From Variovorax boronicumulans (GTDB taxonomy: Bacteria; Pseudomonadota; Gammaproteobacteria; Burkholderiales; Burkholderiaceae_C): a DNA stretch of 64,000 bases. The stretch is taken from positions 1 through 64,000 of the forward strand of contig NZ_JAAAFX010000003.1 of NCBI RefSeq assembly GCF_019352895.1, in the 5' to 3' direction. The translations under genes were made by a program, and so were the position numbers. The notes below the pieces were generated by a model. The model searched no databases, was not told the origin of the DNA, and saw only the letters and a program-made list of their open reading frames with translations. Below are positions 7,976-15,492 of this stretch, piece by piece (position 1 is the stretch's first letter; each line of letters starts with the position of its first letter).

Positions 7976-8431
7976 ATGATTCGTCTTGCCAGCCTTGCGC
8001 TGGCTGCGGCAGTTGTCGCAGCCGTGCTGCCCGTCCATGCCCAGCCCCAGAAGTTCGACAAGCCCGAGGACGCCATCAAGTTCCGCCAGGCCACGCTCAA
8101 GGAAATGCAGCAGAACTTCAAGCGCGTCGCCGACATGGCCTCGGGCCGCGACGATTTCAATTCCAAGGTGGCCGACGAGAGCGCGCAGCGCGTGGCCGAG
8201 CTGATCCAGCAGCCCTGGGTGGCGTTCGGTCCCGGGACCGAGGGCGGCAAGGCCAAGCCTGAAGTCTGGACCGAGCAGGCGAAGTTCAAGGACCTGGCCG
8301 GCAAGGCCGAGGGCGAGATGGTCAAGCTGGCGGCCGCCGCCAAGACCGGCAACCTCGATGCCATCAAGGCCTCGATCGGTGCGGCGGGCGCGACCTGCAA
8401 AGCGTGCCACGACAGCTTCAGAGCACGCTGA
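7976..8431 (+). CDS. Cytochrome c' (periplasmic)
   Basis: Small four-helix haem protein of 151 residues. A signal peptide (MIRLASLALAAAVVAAVLPVHA) is followed by the mature chain, and the single haem site CKACH lies at the extreme C-terminus (residues 141-145). That position distinguishes cytochrome c' and c556 from ordinary cytochromes c. The family binds NO or carries electrons. It is divergent from the cytochrome b561 gene, a frequent pairing in which the b-type protein reduces the c-type one. AAGGA lies 6 nt before the ATG. Confidence 0.88.
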   Translation: MIRLASLALAAAVVAAVLPVHAQPQKFDKPEDAIKFRQATLKEMQQNFKRVADMASGRDDFNSKVADESAQRVAELIQQPWVAFGPGTEGGKAKPEVWTEQAKFKDLAGKAEGEMVKLAAAAKTGNLDAIKASIGAAGATCKACHDSFRAR

Positions 8432-8439
8432 CCCACCTC

Positions 8440-8596
8440 GGAAGGCTGCGCGGCACTTCGTGTCCGCTTGCCCTCCCCCTCGAGGGGGCAGTTACTGGCC
8501 CACCCCCGAAGGCTTGCGCACTTCGTGTCGCTTCGCCTTCCCCCTCGAGGCGGCGACACCGACGGCCCGGCAAAGCCGGTTCCGTGGTGTCCCTGG
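8440..8596. repeat. Dispersed GC-rich palindromic repeat, copy 2 (one and a half units)
   Basis: Two tandem, partly overlapping units of the same repeat as at 6422-6517, in the opposite orientation. The full unit is 8502-8596 and a partial unit is 8440-8500. The cores are a perfect 14-bp palindrome CCCCCTCGAGGGGG at 8475-8488 and a near copy at 8540-8553. It fills the gap between cytochrome c' and the shared terminator. Confidence 0.8.
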
Positions 8597-8603
8597 AATG
8601 AAG

Positions 8604-8627
8604 AAAGGCACCTTGCGGTGCCTTTTT
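8604..8627. terminator. Bidirectional terminator between cytochrome c' and the TlpA-like gene
   Basis: The stem AAAGGCACC / GGTGCCTTT with a TTGC loop is followed by extra T. The A-rich left arm reads as T on the other strand, so it can serve both converging genes. Confidence 0.82.
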
Positions 8628-8649
8628 GTCGTTTGGAGCGAGAGGTTGC

Positions 8650-9147
8650 TCAGGCTTCGGCCAGCAGCTTCTCGATCAGCTTGTGCAGTTCGGCGAAGTC
8701 CGGCTCGCCCACGTAGCGCTTCACGATCTCGCCGCGCTTGTTGACGATGTAGGTGGTGGGCGTGAGGGCCACGTCGCCCCAGGCCTTGGCCACGGCGCCG
8801 GTGTTGTCGATCGCGACGTTGAAGGGAAGCTTGCGCGTTTCCGTGAAGTTCACCACGTAGCTGGGCGGGTCGTAGCTCATGGCGACGGCCAAGGTGTCGT
8901 AGCCTTGCGCCTTGTACTTGTCGTAGGTGGCGATCACCTTGGGCATCTCGGCCACGCAGGTCACGCAGCTGGTGGCCCAGAAGTTGACCAGCGTCACCTT
9001 GCCCTTGAGGTCTTCCGTGGTCTTCTGGCTGCCGTCGAGCAGGACGAAGGTCGATGCCGGGGCTGTCGAGACGCCGGTCTTCAGGTAGACACCGGCGCCG
9101 GCAGCCAGGGCGATCACGAGCGCAGCGACAGGGAGGATTTTTTTCAT
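8650..9147 (-). CDS. TlpA-like thioredoxin-fold protein
   Basis: Membrane-anchored or periplasmic thiol-disulfide protein of 165 residues. An N-terminal hydrophobic segment (residues 4-21) is followed by a redoxin domain with NFWATSCVTC; the redox pair is Cys61 and Cys64. TlpA/ResA-type proteins supply reductant for cytochrome c maturation or copper-centre assembly, which would fit the nearby cytochrome c', though that link is inference. The frame is open far upstream, but ATG 9147 gives a clean signal anchor and has GGAGG-like purines upstream on its strand. Its start overlaps the divergent DUF4197 region. Confidence 0.85.
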   Translation of the reverse strand: MKKILPVAALVIALAAGAGVYLKTGVSTAPASTFVLLDGSQKTTEDLKGKVTLVNFWATSCVTCVAEMPKVIATYDKYKAQGYDTLAVAMSYDPPSYVVNFTETRKLPFNVAIDNTGAVAKAWGDVALTPTTYIVNKRGEIVKRYVGEPDFAELHKLIEKLLAEA

Positions 9148-9160
9148 GGAGACCGATGGA

Positions 9161-9865
9161 ATGGACCGCCGCAATTTTAGTTCCGCCTGCCTGGCCTTGC
9201 CTGCCTCATTGGCATTGCTGGCCATGCAACAGGCGCATGCACTGTCCTTGAGCGATCTCAGCAGCGCCGACGCCTCCAGCGGCGTCAAGGCTGCGCTCGA
9301 GAAGGGCGCCACCGTCGCCGTCGGCCTGCTGGGCCGGCCCGACGGCTTCCTGGGCAACCCCAAGGTGCGCATTCCGCTTCCCGGTTACCTCGAGGAGGGC
9401 TCGAAGGTGCTGCGCATGATGGGGCAGGGCGGCCGCATCGACGAACTGGTCACCGCCATGAACCGCGCGGCCGAGCAGGCCGTGCCGGCCGCCAAGGACC
9501 TGCTGGTCAACGCGGTGCGCACCATGAGCGTGACCGACGCCAAGGGCATCCTCTCGGGCGGCGACAACTCGGTCACGCAGTTCTTCGCGGGCCGCACGCG
9601 CGCGCCGCTGACCGAGCGCTTCCTGCCGATCGTGAGCGCCGCCACCGTCAAGGTCAAGCTGGCCGACAAGTACAACCAGCTCGCGGGCAAGGCCGCCGGC
9701 TTCGGGCTGGTGAAGAAGGAGGACGCCAACCTCCAGGGTTACGTCACGGGCAAGTCGCTCGACGGGCTCTACCTGATGATCGGCGAGGAAGAGCGCAAGA
9801 TCCGCCAGGACCCCGTGGGCAGCGGCAGCGCGATCCTGCAGAAGGTGTTCGGCGCCATCCGCTGA
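9161..9865 (+). CDS. DUF4197 domain secreted protein
   Basis: Protein of 234 residues and unknown function. The start MDRRNFSSACLALPAS, followed by a hydrophobic run to AHA near residue 27, resembles a signal peptide with an RR pair of the Tat type. The rest matches the DUF4197 pattern: GVKAALEKGATVAV, the ILSGGDNSVTQFF motif, and a final ILQKVFGAIR. ATG 9161 is preferred because GGAG lies 9 nt upstream; ATG 9146 is possible and would overlap the divergent tlpA-like start codon. Confidence 0.82.
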   Translation: MDRRNFSSACLALPASLALLAMQQAHALSLSDLSSADASSGVKAALEKGATVAVGLLGRPDGFLGNPKVRIPLPGYLEEGSKVLRMMGQGGRIDELVTAMNRAAEQAVPAAKDLLVNAVRTMSVTDAKGILSGGDNSVTQFFAGRTRAPLTERFLPIVSAATVKVKLADKYNQLAGKAAGFGLVKKEDANLQGYVTGKSLDGLYLMIGEEERKIRQDPVGSGSAILQKVFGAIR

Positions 9866-9909
9866 GTCGCGGTCCTGCGGCAGGGCCGCACCGGATCGGG
9901 GCGCGCGCC

Positions 9910-9915
9910 CATAAT
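9910..9915 (+). promoter_or_regulatory. -10-like box CATAAT close to a start codon
   Basis: CATAAT ends 9 nt before the ATG at 9925. That distance would place transcription start at or within 2-3 nt of the start codon. No clear -35 and no ribosome binding site were seen. One of five such sites in this window. Confidence 0.4.
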
Positions 9916-9924
9916 CGCGACCCG

Positions 9925-10467
9925 ATGCCTTCCTCGTCTCGCGCCGGCCCGGCCGCCTTCCTCCTCCTCCTTGCCGCGGTCGCCCTGGCGGCCTGCAGCC
10001 TCACCTTCAACTGGCGCGAGGTGCCGATCGGCGACGGCGGCCTGATCGCGCTGCTGCCCTGCAAGCCCGACCGCGCGAGCCGCGCGCTGCCCCTGGGCAC
10101 CGAGGCCGTCAACGTCGAGATGGCCGGCTGCGAAGCCGGCGGCGCCACCTTCGCGGTGGCCCATGCGCGCGCCGCCGATGCGGCCCAGGCCGAGGCTTGG
10201 CTGGGCGCCTGGCGCGCGGCCACGCGCACCCAGCTGGCGGGCGTGACGGCGCAGGAATCCGTCGGCGTGGTGTCGCGCGCCGCGCTGCAGCCGGCACCGG
10301 TCCGGCTCGATGCGGGGGATCGCAACGGACCGGGGCCCGCCGCGCGGGTGCTGTGGTTCGCGCAATGGCGCGCGGGCGGCGTCTCGATCTACCAGGCCAC
10401 GGTGCTGGGCACGCCGGCCAATGCCGAGGCCGTGACCACTTTCTTCGAAGGCCTGAGGCTGCCATGA
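9925..10467 (+). CDS. Putative lipoprotein, unknown function
   Basis: A 180-residue protein with a hydrophobic N-terminus ending in the lipobox LAAC (Cys24), so probably an outer or inner membrane lipoprotein. The mature part has a pair of Cys residues (LLPCKPDR and EMAGCEAGG) and no motif I recognise. It is followed by an MFS transporter 19 bp downstream and may be cotranscribed with it. A -10-like CATAAT lies so close to the ATG that the mRNA may be leaderless. Confidence 0.7.
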   Translation: MPSSSRAGPAAFLLLLAAVALAACSLTFNWREVPIGDGGLIALLPCKPDRASRALPLGTEAVNVEMAGCEAGGATFAVAHARAADAAQAEAWLGAWRAATRTQLAGVTAQESVGVVSRAALQPAPVRLDAGDRNGPGPAARVLWFAQWRAGGVSIYQATVLGTPANAEAVTTFFEGLRLP

Positions 10468-10486
10468 GCACGACGCGGTCCGCAGC

Positions 10487-11773
10487 ATGAGCGCCATTTC
10501 CCTGGCACCGGCCCGCAGCGACCTGCTGCGCAGTTCGTCCCGCGCGATCGCGGTCTTTCTCGCGTTTGCGTTCGCCTACTTCCTGTCGACGCTGGTGCGG
10601 GCCATCACCGCCACGCTGTCGCCGGTGCTGACCGAGGAGTTCGACCTGCAGTCGCGCGACCTCGGCCTGCTGGCCGGCGGCTACTTCTTCGGCTTTGCGC
10701 TCACGCAGCTGCCCATGGGTGCCTGGCTCGACCGCCATGGCCCCAAGCGCGTGGTGCTGTGTTTCCTGAGCGCGGCCGTCGCGGGGTGCCTGCTGTTCTC
10801 GCAGGTCACCGAATTCCCGATGCTGCTGGCCGCGCGCGTGCTCACCGGCGTGGGCGTGAGCGCCTGCCTGATGGCACCGCTGACCGGCTACCGGCGCTGG
10901 TTCGATCCCTCGCTGCAGCTGCGCGGCAATGCCTGGATGCTGATGGTCGGCTCGCTGGGGCTGGTGGCTGCGACCCTGCCGGTGCACTGGCTGGTGCCGA
11001 TGTTCGGCTGGCGGCCGCTGTTCTGGCTGCTGGCCGCGGGCGTGCTGGTCTCGATGGTGCTGATCGCCTGGGTCGTGCCCGCCTGGCGCCCGCTGGTGCC
11101 GGCGCGCGGCGGCAGCGATGCGGCGGTCGCTGCATTGGCGCCCGGCTACGGCGCCGTGTTCCGCGATCCCTTCTTCCGCAAGGTCACGCCGATCGGTTTT
11201 TTCAACTACGGCGGCTTCGTCGCGATGCAGACGCTGTGGGTCGTGCCCTGGCTCACGCGCGTGGCCGGCCATTCGCCCTTCGATGCCGCCAGCGCGCTGT
11301 TCCGCATCAGCCTCGCGCTGCTGGCCGCCTACTGGCTGTGGGGCGCCATCAATCCCTGGCTGGTGCGGCGCGGCATCGGTGCCGCACGCCTGCTCACCTG
11401 GGGCCTGCCGCTCAACATGGGGCTGCTGGCGCTGATGCTGGTGGCCGGGCCGGCGGCCGGCACCGCGGCCTGGATGCTGCTGCTGTGCGTGTCCACCGTC
11501 GTCACGCTGGCACAACCGGCCGTGGCGATGGCGCTGCCGGCGGCGCTGGCCGGCCGTGCCCTGTCGGCCTACAACCTGGTGGTGTTCCTCGGCATCTTCA
11601 CCGTGCAGTGGGGTCTCGGTCTGCTGATCGACCTGTTTCTGGGCCTGGGCTTCGGCACCGTCGACGCCTTCCGCGCCGCCTTCGCCGTGTTTCTGGGCTG
11701 CTGCGTGCTGTCGTACCTCTACTTCCTCTGGGCGCCCCCGCATAATCGACATCCGTCCCCTCGCGTCGCATGA
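10487..11773 (+). CDS. MFS family transporter
   Basis: Inner-membrane secondary transporter of 428 residues with about 12 hydrophobic segments. The loop between the second and third segments reads GAWLDRHGPKRV, the conserved MFS signature (GxxxDRxGxRR type). The substrate is unknown. It starts soon after the lipoprotein gene and overlaps the PTS EIIA gene by an ATGA, so EIIA could be translated from read-through as well as from its own promoter. Confidence 0.85.
   Translation: MSAISLAPARSDLLRSSSRAIAVFLAFAFAYFLSTLVRAITATLSPVLTEEFDLQSRDLGLLAGGYFFGFALTQLPMGAWLDRHGPKRVVLCFLSAAVAGCLLFSQVTEFPMLLAARVLTGVGVSACLMAPLTGYRRWFDPSLQLRGNAWMLMVGSLGLVAATLPVHWLVPMFGWRPLFWLLAAGVLVSMVLIAWVVPAWRPLVPARGGSDAAVAALAPGYGAVFRDPFFRKVTPIGFFNYGGFVAMQTLWVVPWLTRVAGHSPFDAASALFRISLALLAAYWLWGAINPWLVRRGIGAARLLTWGLPLNMGLLALMLVAGPAAGTAAWMLLLCVSTVVTLAQPAVAMALPAALAGRALSAYNLVVFLGIFTVQWGLGLLIDLFLGLGFGTVDAFRAAFAVFLGCCVLSYLYFLWAPPHNRHPSPRVA
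11741..11746 (+). promoter_or_regulatory. Possible -10 box (CATAAT) for the PTS genes
   Basis: CATAAT lies within the end of the MFS gene, 23 nt before the EIIA start codon. No convincing -35 is visible. It could give the PTS genes a promoter of their own. Confidence 0.3.
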
Positions 11774-12225
11774 ACAGCATCCTTCTCATCGCCCACGCTC
11801 CGCTCGCACAGGCGTTGCGGCAGTGCGCGCTGCATGTGTTTCCCGACTGCGAGCAGAACATCGCGGCACTCGACGTGCTGCCCAACGTGTCGCCCGAAGA
11901 AACGCTGGCCGCCGCGCGCATCACGCTCGAACTGCAACTGCGCGCGCCGCGCTCCCAGGTGCTGGTGCTGGCCGACGTGTTCGGCGCCACGCCCTGCAAC
12001 GTCGCGCAGAAGCTGGTCGACGGCGCCCGCTCGCGGCTCGTGGCCGGTGTCAACCTGCCGATGCTGCTGCGCGCGGTGAGCTACCGCAACGAACCGCTCG
12101 AAGCGCTGGTGCAGCGGGCGATCACCGGCGGTACGGCGGGCGTGATGCAGGTGGCGGTGGCCGCTCCCCAGAACCAGGCGAGAAGAAAACACAGTGATCA
12201 AGACATCCGTGACCATCAGCAATAA
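11770..12225 (+). CDS. PTS fructose/mannose-type IIA component (EIIA-Man)
   Basis: Phosphocarrier of 151 residues. The N-terminal SILLIAHAPLAQAL places the phosphorylated His at residue 9, and VLVLADVFGATPCNVAQ matches the EIIA-Man domain core. No IIB, IIC or IID genes are nearby, so it probably acts in regulation rather than sugar uptake, like the ptsM gene of Ralstonia. It overlaps the upstream MFS gene (ATGA) and the downstream HPr gene by 32 bp. Confidence 0.88.
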   Translation: MNSILLIAHAPLAQALRQCALHVFPDCEQNIAALDVLPNVSPEETLAAARITLELQLRAPRSQVLVLADVFGATPCNVAQKLVDGARSRLVAGVNLPMLLRAVSYRNEPLEALVQRAITGGTAGVMQVAVAAPQNQARRKHSDQDIRDHQQ

Positions 12226-12463
12226 GCTGGGCCTGCACGCCCGCGCCTCGGCCAAGCTCACCAAGCTGGCCGGCAGCTTTCCGTGCGAAGTCTGGCTCTC
12301 GCGCGGCGAGCGCCGCGTCAACGCCAAAAGCATCATGGGCGTGATGATGCTGGCCGCCGGGCTCGGCTCGACGGTGGTGCTGGAAACCATCGGCGAGCAG
12401 GAACAGCAGGCCAGCGACGCGCTCATCGCCCTGATGAACGACAAGTTCGGAGAAGGCGAATAA
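12194..12463 (+). CDS. ptsH: Phosphocarrier protein HPr
   Basis: Small PTS carrier of 89 residues that takes phosphate from enzyme I and passes it to EIIA. His15 is in KLGLHARAS. Ser46 is in NAKSIMGVMML, the site used by HPr kinase in bacteria that have it. Translation begins at a GTG inside the EIIA gene with an AGAAG site upstream. The overlap with EIIA and the close ptsI gene indicate one operon. Confidence 0.94.
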   Translation: MIKTSVTISNKLGLHARASAKLTKLAGSFPCEVWLSRGERRVNAKSIMGVMMLAAGLGSTVVLETIGEQEQQASDALIALMNDKFGEGE

Positions 12464-12521
12464 GCGTGATGCGCTCCATGGCTTTCTCGTTGCGTCGGCA
12501 TTCCACAGCCTGGATCGCGCC

Positions 12522-14327
12522 ATGACTTTCGCGGTCCACGGCCTCCCCGTCGCCCGCGGCATCGCCATCGGGCGCGCGGTGCTGGTGGTCTCGAGCCGCA
12601 TCGACGTCGCGCACTACTTCATCAAGCCCGAGCAGATCGCCACCGAGATCGACCGCGTGCGCAGCGCGCGCAATGTGGTGGCCGACGAGCTGACCAAGCT
12701 GCAGGCCAGCGTCGCGCTCATGGGGCCGAGCGAGGCGCCCCACGAACTGGCGGCGCTGCTCGAAGTGCACCAGATGCTGCTGCAGGACGAGGCGCTGAGC
12801 ACCGGCGTCAAGCACTGGATCACCGAGCGCCTCTACAACGCCGAGTGGGCGCTGACCACGCAGCTCGAGGTGATCGGGCGCCAGTTCGACGAGATGGAGG
12901 ACGCCTACCTGCGCGAGCGCAAGGCCGACCTCGAGCAGGTGGTCGAGCGCATGCTGCATCGCATGAAGGGTACGGCCGCGGTGCTCGCACCGACGCCGCC
13001 GCGGCGCAAGCGTGCGGCCCACAGCGACGACGACGACGCGCACGACCCGACCTCCGGCGAGGGCGTCGACGCGCCGCTGGTGCTGATCGCGCACGACCTC
13101 TCGCCGGCCGACATGCTGCAGTTCAAGAAGAGCGTGTTCGCCGGCTTCGTGACCGACGTGGGCGGCCGCACGTCGCACACCGCCATCGTCGCGCGCAGCA
13201 TGGACATCCCGGCGGTGGTCGGCGCGCGCACCGCCAGCCAGCTGGTGCGCCAGGACGACTGGGTCATCATCGACGGCGATGCCGGCGTGGTGATCGTCGA
13301 CCCCTCGCCGATCATCCTGGCCGAGTACGGCTTCAAGCAGCGCCAGGGCGAGCTCGAACGCGGTCGCCTCACGCGGCTGCGCCACAAGCCGGCGGTGACG
13401 CTCGATGGCGAGCGCGTCGAACTGCTGGCCAACATCGAGATGCCCGAGGACACGGTGGGCGCGGTCAAGGCCGGCGCCGTCGGCGTGGGCCTGTTCCGCA
13501 GCGAGTTCCTGTTCATGGGCCGCGAGGCGCAGCGCCTCACGCGCCTGCCCGACGAAGAAGAGCAGTACCTCGCCTACTGCCGCGCGGTCGAGGGCATGCA
13601 GGGCATGCCCGTCACCATCCGCACCATCGACGTGGGCGCCGACAAGCCGCTCGACGGCAAGGCCGTGCGCGACGACTACCTGAACCCGGCGCTGGGCCTG
13701 CGCGCGATCCGCTGGAGCCTGGCCGACCCGGCGATGTTCCTCACGCAGCTGCGCGCCATCCTGCGCGCCGCATCGCATGGCGAGATCCATCTGCTGATCC
13801 CGATGCTGGCCCACGCCAGCGAGATCCGCCAGACGCTGGCGCTGATCGAGGAGGCGCGCGCGCAGCTCGACCGGCGCGGCGCGGTGCACGGCCGCGTCAA
13901 GCTGGGCGCGATGATCGAGATCCCGGCCGCGGCGCTCACGCTCAAGACCTTCCTCAAGCATTTCGATTTCCTGTCGATCGGCACCAACGACCTGATCCAG
14001 TACACGCTGGCCATCGACCGTGCCGACGAGGCCGTGGCCCACCTCTACGACCCCGCCCATCCGGCCGTGCTGCGCCTGGTGGCCGAGACCATCGCCGAGT
14101 GCCGGCGCCAGGGCAAGGGCGTGAGCGTGTGCGGCGAGATGGCCGGCGACGTGAACTTCACGCGCCTGCTGCTGGGCCTGGGCCTGCGCAGCTTCTCGAT
14201 GCACCCCTCGCAGATCCTGGCGGTCAAGCAGGAGGTGCTGCGCGCCGACACCAGCAAGCTGGAAGCCTGGGCGCAGGGCGTGCTCGAGGCCGAAGACCCC
14301 GCGGCCCTGCTCGCCGCGCGGCGCTGA
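12522..14327 (+). CDS. ptsI: PTS enzyme I (phosphoenolpyruvate-protein phosphotransferase)
   Basis: Takes phosphate from phosphoenolpyruvate and passes it to HPr. The 601-residue protein has the phosphorylated His219 in GGRTSHTAIVARS and the PEP-binding C-terminal barrel with GLFRSEFLFM, IGTNDLIQYTLA and the active-site Cys537 in SVCGEMAGD. An unusual linker at about residues 150-182, Pro/Arg-rich then with SDDDDAHD, separates the HPr-binding part from the phospho-His domain and is longer than in E. coli EI. It is the last gene of the EIIA-HPr-EI operon. Confidence 0.94.
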   Translation: MTFAVHGLPVARGIAIGRAVLVVSSRIDVAHYFIKPEQIATEIDRVRSARNVVADELTKLQASVALMGPSEAPHELAALLEVHQMLLQDEALSTGVKHWITERLYNAEWALTTQLEVIGRQFDEMEDAYLRERKADLEQVVERMLHRMKGTAAVLAPTPPRRKRAAHSDDDDAHDPTSGEGVDAPLVLIAHDLSPADMLQFKKSVFAGFVTDVGGRTSHTAIVARSMDIPAVVGARTASQLVRQDDWVIIDGDAGVVIVDPSPIILAEYGFKQRQGELERGRLTRLRHKPAVTLDGERVELLANIEMPEDTVGAVKAGAVGVGLFRSEFLFMGREAQRLTRLPDEEEQYLAYCRAVEGMQGMPVTIRTIDVGADKPLDGKAVRDDYLNPALGLRAIRWSLADPAMFLTQLRAILRAASHGEIHLLIPMLAHASEIRQTLALIEEARAQLDRRGAVHGRVKLGAMIEIPAAALTLKTFLKHFDFLSIGTNDLIQYTLAIDRADEAVAHLYDPAHPAVLRLVAETIAECRRQGKGVSVCGEMAGDVNFTRLLLGLGLRSFSMHPSQILAVKQEVLRADTSKLEAWAQGVLEAEDPAALLAARR

Positions 14328-14461
14328 GGCCGGGCTGGCGCGGCGCTCCTGCGCCCGCGCCGCAATAAAACGAAACACGCCGATACGGCGGTGAGAAGAC
14401 TTCACCGCGCGCGGATCGCACCATCGAGGCTCCTTCATTCCTTCATCGAAAGGACCTCGAC

Positions 14462-14839
14462 ATGAACATCCGCCAGACCTTCCTCGCCGTTTCCGCCATC
14501 GCCCTGCTGGGCACTGTCGCCGCGGCCCAGGCCGAGGACTATCTCGGCGTCCAGACCTCGCCCGGCACCGCCGTGAAACGCGCCGACGTGATGGCCGACG
14601 CGGTGCGTGCCGCCAACGCACCCGACCAGAACGTGGCGCGCGGTTCGCGCGGCGCCGAACGGGTCGTGGTGTCGCAGGACCGCGCCATTGCGCGCGCCGA
14701 GGCCGAGCGCACGGCCGCCGCGCCCGACCAGAACGTGAGCGCGGGCTCGCGCGTCAACAGCCGTCTGGTGTCGACGCAGCCGCATCCTCTCGATGCGGCC
14801 CGCGCCAGTGTGCCCAAGCCGGCCACCAGCCGCCTCTGA
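14462..14839 (+). CDS. Small secreted DUF4148-like protein with internal repeat
   Basis: A 125-residue protein with a clear signal peptide (about residues 1-24, ending AAAQA). The mature part holds two copies of APDQNV..GSR, at residues 53-63 and 87-97, each preceded by an Ala/Arg/Glu-rich helix. This pattern resembles DUF4148 proteins common in Burkholderiales, whose function is unknown. GAAAGGA lies before the ATG. It is followed 38 bp later by a Spy-like protein. Confidence 0.7.
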   Translation: MNIRQTFLAVSAIALLGTVAAAQAEDYLGVQTSPGTAVKRADVMADAVRAANAPDQNVARGSRGAERVVVSQDRAIARAEAERTAAAPDQNVSAGSRVNSRLVSTQPHPLDAARASVPKPATSRL

Positions 14840-14877
14840 GCCTTCGCAGCCCCTTCATCCCATCGGAAAGCATCGTC

Positions 14878-15330
14878 ATGAAACCCTGGTTCCAACGCAG
14901 TCTGGTCGGCCTCTTCGGCGGCGTGCTCGTGCTCGGCAGCATCGTGGGCTGCGCCGGCCAACGCCACGGCGGCGACAGCGACTCGGTCGAATTCCGCGCC
15001 CGCATGGTCGAGCGCGTCGGCAGCAAGCTCGACCTCGATGCCGTGCAGCAGCAGAAGCTGTCCGCGCTGGCCAATGCACTGCAGGCGCAGCGCGAAGCCC
15101 TGCGCGGCGGTGGCGATCCGCGCGCCCAGTTCAAGGCCCTGTTCGCCGGCGACAAGCTGGACCAGGCCGCCGCCACCCGCCTGGTCGAGGAAAAGACCAC
15201 GGCCGTGCGTGCCGGCAGCCCGGAGATCATCGCGGCCGCAGCCGATTTCTTCGACCACCTGCGGCCCGCGCAGCAGCAGAAGGTGCGCGAGTTCATGGAC
15301 CGCGGCCGCCGCTGGGGCCGGCATGGGTGA
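14878..15330 (+). CDS. Spy/CpxP-like periplasmic lipoprotein
   Basis: A 150-residue protein with signal sequence and probable lipobox (GSIVGC, Cys25). The mature part is mostly charged helix, with LDAVQQQKLSALANAL and LRPAQQQKVREFMD, two copies of the L-x-x-x-Q-Q-x-K pattern of the LTXXQ (Spy/CpxP) family. Such proteins act as periplasmic chaperones or sense envelope stress. The two-component system lies immediately downstream, as in many proteobacterial genomes, so it may be its target or modulator (inference). Confidence 0.78.
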   Translation: MKPWFQRSLVGLFGGVLVLGSIVGCAGQRHGGDSDSVEFRARMVERVGSKLDLDAVQQQKLSALANALQAQREALRGGGDPRAQFKALFAGDKLDQAAATRLVEEKTTAVRAGSPEIIAAAADFFDHLRPAQQQKVREFMDRGRRWGRHG

Positions 15331-15480
15331 GCCGCGCTACCGCCGCGCCACGTTCCTCGCGTCATGGGCACGCGCATCGGTGGCTGCCAAGCGACCGCCA
15401 CCGGAGTGCCCGCCATGCGCCGCATCTTCCCGATGCCCTCGAGCCTGATCGTGAGTCTTCTGTGGGGCGCCGCCAGTAGG

Positions 15481-15486
15481 CACAAT
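15481..15486 (+). promoter_or_regulatory. -10-like box CACAAT 6 nt before the regulator start
   Basis: CACAAT ends 6 nt before ATG 15493, a spacing that would put transcription start on the start codon. No ribosome binding site is present. One of five such sites in this window. Confidence 0.38.
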
Positions 15487-15492
15487 CCGACC

